Shown one piece after another: positions 12,601-28,529 of a stretch of DNA of 57,390 bases. Under the pieces are notes generated by a model. It saw only the letters and a program-made list of their open reading frames with translations. It had not been told where the DNA came from and searched no databases. Made by a program: the position numbers and the translations under genes. Position 1 is the stretch's first letter, and every line of letters begins with the position of its first letter. This DNA comes from Trichoplax sp. H2 (taxonomy: Eukaryota; Placozoa; Uniplacotomia; Trichoplacea), in assembly GCA_003344405.1 (NCBI GenBank), contig NOWV01000304.1:1-57390 (forward strand), read 5' to 3'.

Positions 12601-15600
12601 CTAGACATAACGTTATCATCAATTAATATAAGTTAACTTATGAGAGCTCTTACTACAATACAGCATAATTTACCATAATAACATAGTAACTACTGTAATT
12701 CTTACTGTAAGTCATTATTAGTTATCTCCATATACAAATGTTAAACACTAAATTTAGTCATTTACTCTCACGAAGGTTCGTACCGTGACAACGGAATATA
12801 TGTATAAAATCATACCTTATTTCGATTGTACTTTAAGTAGTGAAATTTGATTTCCTAAATGATTCATGTAAATTATGATACTTTATTGGTTACTTTTTGT
12901 TATCGATAATCTCGTTACGAAAATAGTCAGCCTATTTAAGAAATATAAAAGAATACATAGTGCTAAAGTACGCTATAAAAAAGCTTATAGTAAACTTTAA
13001 TTTTTACTGTTATTTTCATGCTTGGATATTACAGTGTGTTAGATAAGTAGTTTGTCTACTTATATATGGTAGAAAGCTTATTTTAAACATGCTTATTTTT
13101 ATATAAATTTATAGACGAAAGGAATGATGACCTAATGTCATGTATGTACAGCGAATATACGTTAAATACCACACTTTATGTTGATTGCACTTTAAGTGGA
13201 GAATTTCGATTTACTATTTGATTCATTTAAATTATGAAACTTCATTGGTATTCTTTGCAATCTATAATCTCGCAACGTAAACAGACAACCTTTTTAAGAA
13301 ACGTAAGAGAAAAGATGCTGCTATAGTTCATATAAAGACTTAAAAGAAAATATTAATATTTACTTCTATTTTCATGCTTTGATAATTAATCATAATTATT
13401 ACAATAATTGCAGAGCAAGAAATTCCACCTGGCATGGGAGGTAATAAGTGTTCAAAAATAATAAATCTTACTATTAAATTTAAGATAACTACAAAATTTT
13501 CTTACAAAGCAAGAAAAACTTTATAATTCCGAAATGCTACTTACTCAATGTTTTTAATGCATGATTAATGCTGTATAACTTTAATTTTTTAATTACTTTA
13601 CAGTTAGTTTTTTCAAGAGAAAAAATTGTAAGTAGTGTTGTGTAACTGAACTATATTGCCGATTTTGGCCAAGTCAAGGAAAATATCTGACCATCTGACT
13701 AAAACTGTTTCAAATAATCTTACCTTTTATCCATGTTAGCCTTTCCTAATAGAAGTAAGGCATTGTTAATATACCTCAAAGCCTATTTCATTCAAATTAA
13801 GACCGTTCTTATCGATATCTAAACTTAAATCAATCTTTATACATTTATAGTGAACCAAATCAAGAGACAAGGTACGTAAGCTGTAATTTTTGATGTAAGA
13901 AACGGCATTTATTTCTCAATTATAAATAATGTCAATAATTTTTTTCCAATCGAACACTTTTCCATTTTTTCCGTCGCTACATTTAACCTCTAGACAGTAA
14001 CTTAAAATTTATCAGGAAGAAATAATTATAGAATTTGCAATACAGTACTTTACATAGTGGATATTTGCAATACGGTCTTCATTTACTAAGGCAAATTGAT
14101 TCCCAACTAAAACACTGTTTTCAATATTTTTCTTCCATATCCTTTCAATCGTTAGCTAACCATAAGTCCATAATAAAATACAAATATCAACTGTATTCCT
14201 TTTAAAAGAGATTTTTAATTGCTTGATATCTAATTGATAACGTTTATTTTGCTTTATAGTTAGCTTATTCAAGAAGGAAGGTAACTTTTTAGATATTTGA
14301 TGGCAGAAATGAAAATTTTCAGTCATTATTCAGTTAAATAAATCAATCTTAATCAAATCATTTTCTTGATAACTTCTGAACCATTAGCTGATCAACGTAA
14401 GTCTGTAAATAATCAGAAAAATAATTTTTTACATTCATGTTAAAGTAGAATTACAGTTGCTTAATTTTGGTTAACATCATATATTTTGCCTTACAGTTGC
14501 CTTTTTCAAGAAGGAAGGTAATTTTTCGATATTTGACGACAGAAAGAAAAATTTCAATCATTACTTACTAAACTAAATCATCCTTGATCGATCTTTTATT
14601 TTGGTATCCTATCAAATAGCTCCTACTCCCGGCTGTAAGTCTGCAATTAACTACGAAAACCAATTTTTGTATTTTATTTTGTAACAGAATATCAATAGCT
14701 AGTTATCTGATTGATACTGTATTTTCGCTTTACAGTTGCCCTTTTCAAGAAGGAAGGTAATTTATTAAATATTTGATAGCTGAAAGGAAATTCTAATCGT
14801 TATTTGGTTTACTAAAATATTACTTATCAATCTTTTTCTTTGGTGTCCTATCAAATAGCTCCTACTCCCGGCTGTAAGTCTGCAATTAACTACGAAAACC
14901 AATTTTTGTATTTTATTTTGTAACAGAATATCAATAGCTAGATATCTGATTGATACTGTATTTTCGCTTAACAGTTGCCCTTTTCAAGAAGCAAGGTAAT
15001 TTATTAAATATCTGATGGCTGAAAGGAAATTTTAATCGTTATTTGGTTTATTAAACCATTACTAATCAATCTTTTTCTTTGGTATTCTCGTGTCTGTTAA
15101 CAGACTGTAAGTCTTTAATTAACGACGGAAATCAATTTTTATATTTTATTTTGTAATAGAATATCAATAGCTAGATATCTGATTGATACTGTATTTTTGC
15201 TTAACAGTTGCCCTTTTCAAGAAGCAAGGTAATTTATTAAATATTCGATGGCTGAAAGGAAATTTTAATCGTTATTTGGTTTACTAAACCATTACTTATC
15301 AATCTTTTTCTTTGGTATTCTGACATCTGGCGGCAGGCAGTAAGTCTTTAATTAACGACGAAAATCAATTTTTTGTATTTTACTTTGTAATAGAATATCA
15401 ATAGCTAGATGTCTGATTGATACTGTATTTTTGCTTTACAGTTCCCCTTTTCAAGAAACAAGGTAATTTATTAAATATTCGATGGCTAAAAGGAAATTCT
15501 AATCGTTATTTGGTTTATTAAACCATTACTAATCAATATTTATCTTTGGTTTCCTATCAACTAGCTCCTACTTCCGGCTGTAAGTCTGCAATTAACTACG

Positions 15601-16781
15601 AAAACCAATTTTTATATTTTATTTTGTAATAGAATATCAATAGCTAGATGTCTGATTGATACTGTATTTTTGCTTAACAGTTGCCCTTTTCAAGAAGCAA
15701 GGTAATTTATTAAATATTTGATGACTGAAAGGAAATTCTAATCGTTATTTGGTTTATTAAACCATTACTAATCAATCTTTTTCTTTGGTATTCTGACATC
15801 TGGCGGCAGGCAGTAAGTCTTTAACTAACGACGAAAACCAATTTTTTGTATTTTACTTTGTAATAGAATATCAATAGCTAGATGTCTGATTGATACTGTA
15901 TTTTTGCTTTACAGTTCCCCTTTTCAAAAAGCAAGGTAATTTATTAAATATTCGATGGCTAAAAGGAAATTCTAATCGTTATTCGCTTTACTAAACCATT
16001 ACTAATCAATCTTTTTATTTGGTATTCTGGCATCTGGCAGCAGGCAGTAAGTCTTTAATTAACGACGAAAACTAATTTTTTGTATTCATTTCAATGAGAA
16101 ATTTCGTATGCTTAATATTTGACTGATACCGTATATTTTGTTTTATAGTTAGTTTTTTCAGGAACGAAGGTAAATGTAAATTACTAATCCACCTGATGCT
16201 GAGGAGATTGCATAAATCAGGCTGGCAATCATTACAACACAAATTCACTTATCTTGATCTGGTATTTTAAAATTAGATGCCTACAACAAGAAAGCTGATA
16301 AGCTCACAAATCCTAAAGGTAAGCTGTTTCAAAATTGGTAAAAGATTTTCTAGCTGCGGTAGTGCTTCAACTCGATTTTATGATATCTCCTTATGTTTGA
16401 TGTCACCAATGTTTGCTTATTTTTTTGTGACATCTAGATTTGCTACGTAATTTCAACTTTCTCCTTATATCTTACTGCTCCTAGTAAATTTTAGAACAGT
16501 TTAATCTTAACTTATGAGGATGTGATTTATAGTAATAAACTAATGTACAGATAAATTTTTCAAAAACAGAGGTGTGCCAATTTGAGAAATATAAAGAAAT
16601 CAGTCCTGCACTTTTGATTAAATGTTGCAAGAAATATTCCTACGTCTTGAGTACATCTAAACTTAAGCTGGTTGATATCAGTTCTAAGATTACTAATTTG
16701 TGATATTAATTTCTTTATTTATGTCCTTCATTTTCTATAGCTTCTGAAAGCTTAGCTATATGCGCAAGGCTTATCTGGTAA
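9608..16781 (+). CDS. candidate multi-copy neuropeptide (secreted peptide) precursor, micro-exon gene
   Basis: Seen: exons 9608-9631 and 10119-10146 join in frame to give a hydrophobic N-terminus (MKYLAVVI-FAFVAVAIA) like a signal peptide. Later exons are all phase 1-to-1: 10623-10643, 13414-13440, 13604-13627 (VSFFKRKN), 13851-13871 (LNQIKRQ), then 21-nt exons at 14260, 14497, 14736, 14975, 15208, 15442, 15681, 15915 and 16149. Between the 21-nt exons lie linker exons 14388-14396, 14620-14634, 14859-14873 and 15565-15579 (APTPG/APTSG), and 3-nt candidates at 15104, 15337, 15810 and 16044. A 42-nt exon (16277-16318) and a terminal exon (16741-16781) end in TAA. A full repeat reads APTPGFALFKKE. 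Known: KK/KR are prohormone cleavage sites, and N-terminal Q can cyclise. Inferred: cleavage would release E/Q-...-ALF or PLF peptides. It could resemble placozoan LF-type precursors, but I cannot confirm that. Which linkers are spliced in, and the last exon, are the weakest parts. Confidence 0.7.
12160..13400 (+). repeat. intronic tandem duplication split by an LTR
   Basis: Within the third intron of the precursor gene, a unit of about 330 bp occurs twice. Copy one is 12160-12240 plus 12791-13048; copy two is 13049-13385. Matching landmarks include gtttgtctac, the actttaag-rich stretch and the run ending in ttaagaaa. Copy one is interrupted by the family 2 LTR. Confidence 0.5.
12250..12790 (+). 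repeat. LTR family 2 copy inside an intron
   Basis: It matches the element at 1768-2205 from aacgtaaaacaaat onwards and ends ..ggttcgtaccgtgaca at 12790. The first ~30 bp are not recognisable and I found no target duplication, so the 5' end is decayed or truncated. It lies in the 2.8-kb intron between exons 10623-10643 and 13414-13440. Confidence 0.6.
14240..16170 (+). repeat. tandem array of ~236-bp units, each carrying two micro-exons
   Basis: The acceptor of the 21-nt exon recurs at 14497, 14736, 14975, 15208, 15442, 15681, 15915 and 16149 (spacing 233-239 bp). Each unit holds a 21-nt FKK exon, a short intron with ctttttctttgg, a linker exon followed by gtaagtct, and a second short intron ending ttgcttwacag. 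Linker exons are 15 nt in three units and 3 nt in four. The FKK exon and its splice sites are kept in all units, which suggests selection on the peptide. Confidence 0.85.
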
Positions 16782-18800
16782 ACGAGCTTTAAATAGGTAA
16801 TATTTATTTACCAATTTGCTTTAGTAGTGATCTATACTCCACCTCTTACAAATCTTGCTTTTCAAATTTTTATCAAAGGTTGCTTGACTACAAATTATGA
16901 GAGGCACAAACTAGTTCATTTTACACGAATCTGAAACTTGACGCTAGATCATTTTGAGATAGAATTAAATTGTTATATGGTAGTCTATACGCAGTGCGGT
17001 GTATTTCTGTATATGGCATCTGACTTTATAGTACTGTAAAGCTACCTCTAGGCGTAAAGTAAGCAGTAATCTTATAACTTTCATTATATGAGCATATATG
17101 GTAGCATATATACAATTCGGGCCATAAACTGTCCTATAACGCAATAATTCGTCAATAGAAGCAGTACTAGTACAAAATTTTATTTCTGTATTTGTTATGC
17201 ACATTAAAGGCCGATTTAGTCGCTTGCAAAGCGCTAAGGCGTAAGCAATATTTTAATACAATTAAAACTTCTTTTATAGCGAAATAAGAAATATATGTCC
17301 CATTGTAGCATCGATTAATTTAAATGGTAGATTGGCTGGAAATTGTTGTCAATTTCGTCTTTACCCATAATTTTAAGATGTGCCACTTTTCTAGATTTTA
17401 GCTACGTCAATAGTAACTCGAATTATTCTATTTATTATAGTAGATCGCGCTGGCATGGCTGCACCCGATAAGATTGAATATATAAATGAACCATAAAGTA
17501 GACGATTAAGCACTTGCTATTTAAAATTCAAGAATCAAATAACAAATTTTACTTTGTTAAGCGATAGTAGATGTTTTGGTGTAATTAGGACAACAATGGA
17601 ATACATTTGGGTAACCATTTTATCTAAATCTTCATCAAAACTCTATTTATGTAGTTGTCCCTTTATAGTGATATTCTATTCGTTGCATGTATCGTTAATC
17701 TCAGTGTACTGTAAGTTATAAATAGCGCTCTTGTCCAGGAATAACTGATGTACAAGTACAATAACGTCTTCATGTTATCAGTATTAGCCCGAATGTAACC
17801 ATCAAAGCTATGTAATTATTGTCGTAGGTGTCATAAATCGAAATAAACCATACGATTAACTGTAACTTTCTGTCAAATATTTTATGTGGTGTTTTTCATA
17901 AAAAAATGAGATCATTAGTTGCATCGAACCTACGATATAAAACAATCAAATAATCAACGCTAGTTTCGCAAATAGTAATCTACGTTTTAATATAGGTACA
18001 GCACAATGATCAGCATTCATGGATGACCACCTGCGATAAAAATTTTATAGGGATAATCTACATTGTTGACAAACTAAAATAATGATGAATGTATAGTGCA
18101 GTACTTTGATAAGATATGTAACAGGATCATAACGCTAAACAGTCACTACGGATATATGAACGGTAAGTTTTAACGCAATCTAGATTGAACAAATTTAGAA
18201 CTTGATAGTGCGTAGCTGTCTTCCAAAACCAAGTGTGAGGCATATAAGACAACATTTACAAGTTCTTTTAAGAAATGAGGCACGTAAAGAAAATTCTTAG
18301 AAATTTTGATTTCACTTATTCGCTTCTACTGTAATATATTCGCTCAGTAACCGCAATACAAATATCTAGGATTAGGAAACGTCAGTATCATTCTCGTAAT
18401 ATACATTCTTTTTCAGACAATGAAAAAGTACATAACTATATCTCCTTGCACTTATTAATTACCGTTGCAACAAATCCTTTACGTAATTAGAATATATTCA
18501 ATATTTAACTAGTAAACAAGGTACACAGAGATAGTTATGACTTATACAAAAATAGATGTTTCCTGTCGGAAAATTTCATTCCACGTCATTACAATAGTAC
18601 ATCCAAACAGAATTCTTCTATGGCATACTAAATGATATGTCCATTCTACTACACATTCTCAATCATAGACGCAATTTCCTCGATACGGCCAGCAAAGTTC
18701 TGAAGATTTAGAAGACTATAATCAATTTCGTTTTTATGTTAAGTTTATGCTTCAAATTATTATATTCTTAAATACAAACTGCATATACTGTCACTTGACA
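16782..18800. other. AT-rich stretch, no gene recognised
   Basis: No coding exon is supported. A 79-codon minus-strand ORF at 16965-17204 has no recognisable features. If the alpha-2-macroglobulin-like fragments to the right are a real minus-strand gene, its 3' exons should lie here, but I could not identify them. Confidence 0.35.
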
Positions 18801-18808
18801 GTATTTAC

Positions 18809-18946
18809 CTTAAACTCTGATAGCTCTAACTGCAAGTATTTTTTTCTTGTTGAACCACTTGGAAGAGCAATTGTTAACATAACTGTAACCAGTGGGGTAT
18901 TCATATTAGGACATCGATTTGAAGATGTTGCGAAGGATAGCTTCCA
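18809..18946 (-). pseudogene. alpha-2-macroglobulin-like (TEP/CD109 family) exon, possibly decayed
   Basis: On the minus strand a 138-nt open segment is bounded by tgatatgcag and AAG/gtaaat and encodes exactly 46 residues. It contains WKLSFATSSNRC, then TPLVTVMLTIALPSG. The order Cys-Asn, alternating hydrophobic strand and LPSG resembles the receptor-binding domain of alpha-2-macroglobulin and CD109 proteins (family SG[FY] motif; the aromatic is missing here). Flanking exons are not convincing: an upstream AAT..AAG candidate at about 19053-19103 is open, and downstream frames break quickly. It may be a pseudogene or a diverged gene. The overlapping plus-strand ORF at 18747-19133 is probably a shadow. 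Confidence 0.35.
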
Positions 18947-21113
18947 CTGCATATCAATCAACTTTAAGATAATTCAGAAATATTTTAAATTCGTGTACTT
19001 ATCGATGATAGCTAACGTGTTCATTCTAATGGCAACAATCGCAAATGTACCTTTCCAATGCGTAGATAATTGCTTTGATATTGGTGCACCATTTTCCGAT
19101 TCTGGAGAAATATTGATATATCATATTAGATGACCAGAAACAACCATATATTGATGGCATCATATTTAGCCACTCTTTCAGCATATCTTATTCTACATTC
19201 TTACTCCGAAATTAATGATATGTTTGTCAATCATTACCTCTTCAGTCCAAGCTTTACAAATAGAAGCTGAAGTTAAATTGCTGCATACAACACTTTGCTT
19301 GAAAATTTGGCTTAACATGGAATCATCTAGCTGTTCTGTATTCGCATATCTAATAACGTATCAAGAAAATTATTTTAGTAAGGTCCCGTTACACAGTAGG
19401 CATACATGATCAACGACAACGGTTTCATCTGTAAATCATTTACTCGTTAACTTTAGCTGGTTACAAACAGCAGCTTTGATAACATCAAGATGTTATGAAT
19501 TAGGAGTTTTACTTTCAGAGAAATTTGAATAGACTTAGAATTTAATATTTATTTAATAAGGTATTAGCTACTTGCCGATAAGTGTATGTAATTGCATTGA
19601 TTAAATTTTGGATGGCACTTTCTTGCACAGGTAATGTTAAAGATTCGATATCCTAACAGCAAAGGAAATAATTTAGGTTCGATAGTATTGTTAATTTAGG
19701 TATAAAAACGGCTGTGCTAAGATAAAATTTAAATTTAATAGTCATTAGTAATATTATGTACATAATTAGGTCGTGTTACTTCTTTACAGCAATTTAGAAG
19801 GATGGAAGTGACTTTAAAAATCATGCATTCGATATCTATCTTTAAAGGCTGTCATCTATTTTGCATCATGAATTTGTTCTGCAAGTAGATGAGATAAATG
19901 ACTCGCATGCAAGCTTAATCTTCGTGTAATTCTGTCTATCTATTCAGAGTTTAATACGTCGTAGTTAATGTACGATTTCGATTGAGTATTTGTGCAAATG
20001 AGCTTGATCCTAGTCTGCCTTTAGCTCAACCAAGGTAAACACGTTGTAATACTAAAATTAAGCTTCAAAGTCTATGTCATTGATATTTCATCATCAATTC
20101 ATACTACAGAGGGTAAACATTAACACTTTTTTTGAATCTATTAACAAAAGTATAATATCCCTTTTCACATCCTGTAATGCAGTATCCTGTGTCTTTGCTG
20201 AGCAGTCTTTGAGAAGGTATTTGAATTACGCATGAAGTCTATTTTAGAAGGGCAAAAAGATTGTAGAGAGGACAGGCATCCATATTTGTATTGTAAATAA
20301 GCAAACAACAATATCGCTTATATGGCGGTATAGCTCATCGGCCATATCAAGATTGCGTTCCTGCTGGAAGGGTAGAATAGTTTACTGTCAATACTCTATG
20401 CGGTATTGGACTGTATTATTATTACAAACGACACTAAACCTTCGACATCAAGATGAATTCCTAGCAATTACAAGGTTTGCCGGTAAATGCTATCTGAAAG
20501 CCCATGAAGTATTAAAATGACTCTACGTATCGTCTGACTGACGCGATGCAAAGTTGTATCCATACGCCTATTCTGCTAGGATGACCAGTTTTGTACTTTA
20601 TGATGCTTTACGCTCGCACCTTAAAACATAGTGTAGAAGCGAGGAAGAGTTTAATAATCTGGTCTAAATCTGTACCTTTGTATATCGACTGATGGAAAAT
20701 AGGCCAATCTTCCCACTAAGAAACAGGATAATATCATCACACTATATTGACAAGGAAATAACATTCATATCCGATTAGAACTGTCTCGATTGCTTTCTTG
20801 GTAGCTAAGCTGCTATATTCATTTTAATAATATTTACGACAAAACGCGGAAAGATCGATCGCTATTGGAATCAAGGTAACCTTTCCACATGCTAGTAACT
20901 TACCAATAGTTGCAGGAAATTGGATGGTAATATATTAGCCGTTTGAATGGCCAGATGAAATCCTAGATGAAATACGAAAAGCTGATTGTACATTACTTCG
21001 ACACTACTGCAACTTGTCAACATACTCATCTTACTGCACTTTCAGCACTTGCTTGACCCATGGTCAGTAAAATGATGATGACACATGGATATCACGATAA
21101 TAGTTGGTCTTAC

Positions 21114-21210
21114 CTTCCGGTGCTTGCATGAATAACGCCATCTTTCTTCCGATGTTGGAGCGATGGATTGTAGGTAAGAGGCGGCGGATAAGTGGACGAG
21201 AAAGAGCTGC
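21114..21210 (-). pseudogene. possible second alpha-2-macroglobulin-like exon
   Basis: The minus strand is open from a tag acceptor to GGAAG/gtaaga. It encodes YNPSLQHRKKDGVIHASTG, which resembles the post-thioester Q-x-x-x-x-DG-x-F/I-x-A motif of the same family. It lies upstream of the 18.8-kb fragment in the right orientation and the right N-to-C order. The next expected segment (W-L-T-A-F) was not found, so a decayed gene is possible. Confidence 0.28.
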
Positions 21211-21289
21211 CTACCAACTCACGGGCTTACCGTTCCATTGCCATGGCATTCTTATCGTTCGTCAATGCTGCATCCGTAGTTAGGTACCG

Positions 21290-22360
21290 TTCTGGCTTCG
21301 GACTTTCTGCGATTGTAACTGACGGGACAGACGGATGGTCTGCATTTGAGTAGCATTCTAGGCAAGGACTGGTGACATTAGTTTTGCTATTCATTTGGTT
21401 ATAGTTCTGGCTTCGGAATTTCTTCAATTGTAACTGATAGGAAAGACGGATGGTCTGCTACACTACCTACGGCAATTAGTGTGGATAAACGAATAGTGCG
21501 GGTTCCTAATTAGTGTTGCCCACATTAAATATGGTATTACTAAAAATGTGCTAAACGACCCACACTAAATATGGTAATACCCAAGATGTGCTAACTACCT
21601 ACATTAATCACTAATTGCCGTGCCCAGTGTAGTGAGTAGCATTCTAGGCCAGGACTGGTGACATTAATTTTGCTATTCATTTGATCATTGTTCTGGCTTC
21701 GGACTTTTTTCGAATGTAACTGATAGGAAAGACGGATGGTCTGCTACTAAGCAGCATTCTAGGCAAGAACTGGTGACATTAATTTTGCTATTCATATAGT
21801 CTTTGTTACGGCTTCGGACTTTCTTCGATCGTAACTGATAACGAACGACGGATGGTCTGCTACTGAGCAGCATTCTAGGCCAGGACTGGTGACATTAGTT
21901 TTGCAATTCATTTGATCATTGTTCTGGCTTCGGACTTTCTTCGAATGTAACTGATAGGAAAGACGGATGGTCTGCTACTGAGCAGCATTCTAGGCAGGAA
22001 CTGGTGACATTAATTTTGCTATTCATATAAACCTTCGACAGGTGTACTGATAGGAAAGACGGATGGTCTGCTACTGAGCAGCATTCTAGGCAAAGACTGG
22101 TGACATTAGTTTTGCTATTCATAGGGTCATTGTTCTGGCTTCTGACTTTTTTGGATTGTAACTGATAACGAACGACGGATGGTCTGCTACTGAGCAGCAT
22201 TCTAAGCAAGGACTGGTGACATTAGTTTTGCTATTCATTTGATCATTGTTCTGGCTTCGGACTTTCTTCGATTGTAACTGCAGGAAAGACGGATGGTCTG
22301 CTACTGAGCAGCATTCTAGGCAAGGACTGGTGACATTAGTTTTGCTATTTATTTGGTCAT
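21290..22360. repeat. 115-bp minisatellite, about 8 units
   Basis: The landmark acggatggtctgc occurs at 21331, 21446, 21732, 21848, 21963, 22059, 22175 and 22289. Spacing is 114-116 bp except for one 96-bp unit and one interrupted by a 171-bp insertion. The array is visibly GC-richer than its surroundings. Short minus-strand ORFs reading LECCSVADHPSF repeat with the units, but unit length is not a multiple of three, so they shift frame. I do not call a gene. Confidence 0.85.
21461..21629. mobile_element. 169-bp MITE with TA target duplication (Tc1/mariner-like)
   Basis: The left end cactacctacggcaattag and the right end (reverse complement cactgggcacggcaattag) form about 21-bp terminal inverted repeats with 4 mismatches. 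TA flanks both sides (21459-21460, 21630-21631). Removing element plus one TA restores the minisatellite unit (ctgcta + gtgag against ctgctactgag elsewhere). Inside are two copies of a cccaca-taaatatggta motif. There is no coding capacity, so it must have been mobilised in trans. Confidence 0.75.
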
Positions 22361-22489
22361 TGCTCTGGTATGATGTAAGATTGAGTGTAAAGTATCGATA
22401 CAGTTCCACATGATCACAGTCTAGTTTTATTACCAAAAATGGATGATTCATTTCCCGCTGCAATTCTAGAGTCTCGCAATACTACAATG

Positions 22490-22615
22490 TACAGTATACA
22501 GAGTACAGTACTGTATCCTGTATCGAGTGACTGTACACTGTACGGTATTGTACCGTACTGTACAGTGTACAGTGTACAGTACAAGAAGTTAGTACTGTAA
22601 TGATACTGTACTGTA
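22490..22615. repeat. GTAC-rich imperfect palindrome
   Basis: Dense gtac/tacagt repeats. The arms actgtacactgtacggta (22530-22547) and its near complement 22551-22573 could form a hairpin of about 18 bp with a 5-nt bulge. It sits about 130 bp upstream of the proposed AFG2A start codon. It could be a simple-sequence repeat, a cruciform or a promoter element. Confidence 0.5.
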
Positions 22616-22742
22616 TGAGCCTGAGGTGAAGCAATCGACAAGGCCGCTGCCATGACTAAAATGCCGCAAAGAAAGCTAATTGCTTGTTCGCAATCAATTC
22701 AGCTCAAGATTACGGTTTAGAAGAGACTATTCAAGTTGATTG

Positions 22743-28114
<5,372 letters not shown>

Positions 28115-28529
28115 TCCAGAATCAGCATTATAAAATAGTTCTCTTTATATCATGTGCTTTAAAAAGTACCGTAGAGTATAATCTCATTTATATTTTAAGT
28201 AATGAAATATGAAGATTAGACCGCACATTAAATAATTTCTGTATTTGTATTTACTGCTTTTAAAGTAACAAGATTTATAGATTATTAAGCACAGATTATA
28301 GATTTACTCTAAGTATTTATAAATGGTGAACGTTCGCACGATTATTGATTGAGGCTATTTAAGGTCAGACGTGTCAATACTGCTGCGTGTAGTTCAAGTG
28401 CCTAAAAGGTAAACATAAACATATGTAAACAAATTACTGGATATTTTGTTAGATACTAATTCGAATTGGTTTGGCGATTGTAGCTAATTATGATGCAGAA
28501 CTTTATTCAACGAAGCAATTTCTATTTGT
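28115..28529. other. convergent intergenic region
   Basis: 415 bp separate the stop codons of AFG2A (+) and the CLHC1-like gene (-). The two 3' UTRs must share this stretch. I see no separate gene. Confidence 0.6.

Noticed and set aside
18747-19133. Plus-strand 128-codon ORF
   Set aside because: It overlaps the better-supported minus-strand alpha-2-macroglobulin-like exon in antisense, and shows no domain or splice context.
22119-22463. Minus-strand ORFs with repeated LECCSVADHPSF segments (also 21685-21873, 21916-22209)
   Set aside because: They are produced by the 115-bp minisatellite. The frame shifts from unit to unit and no start or splice signals support translation.
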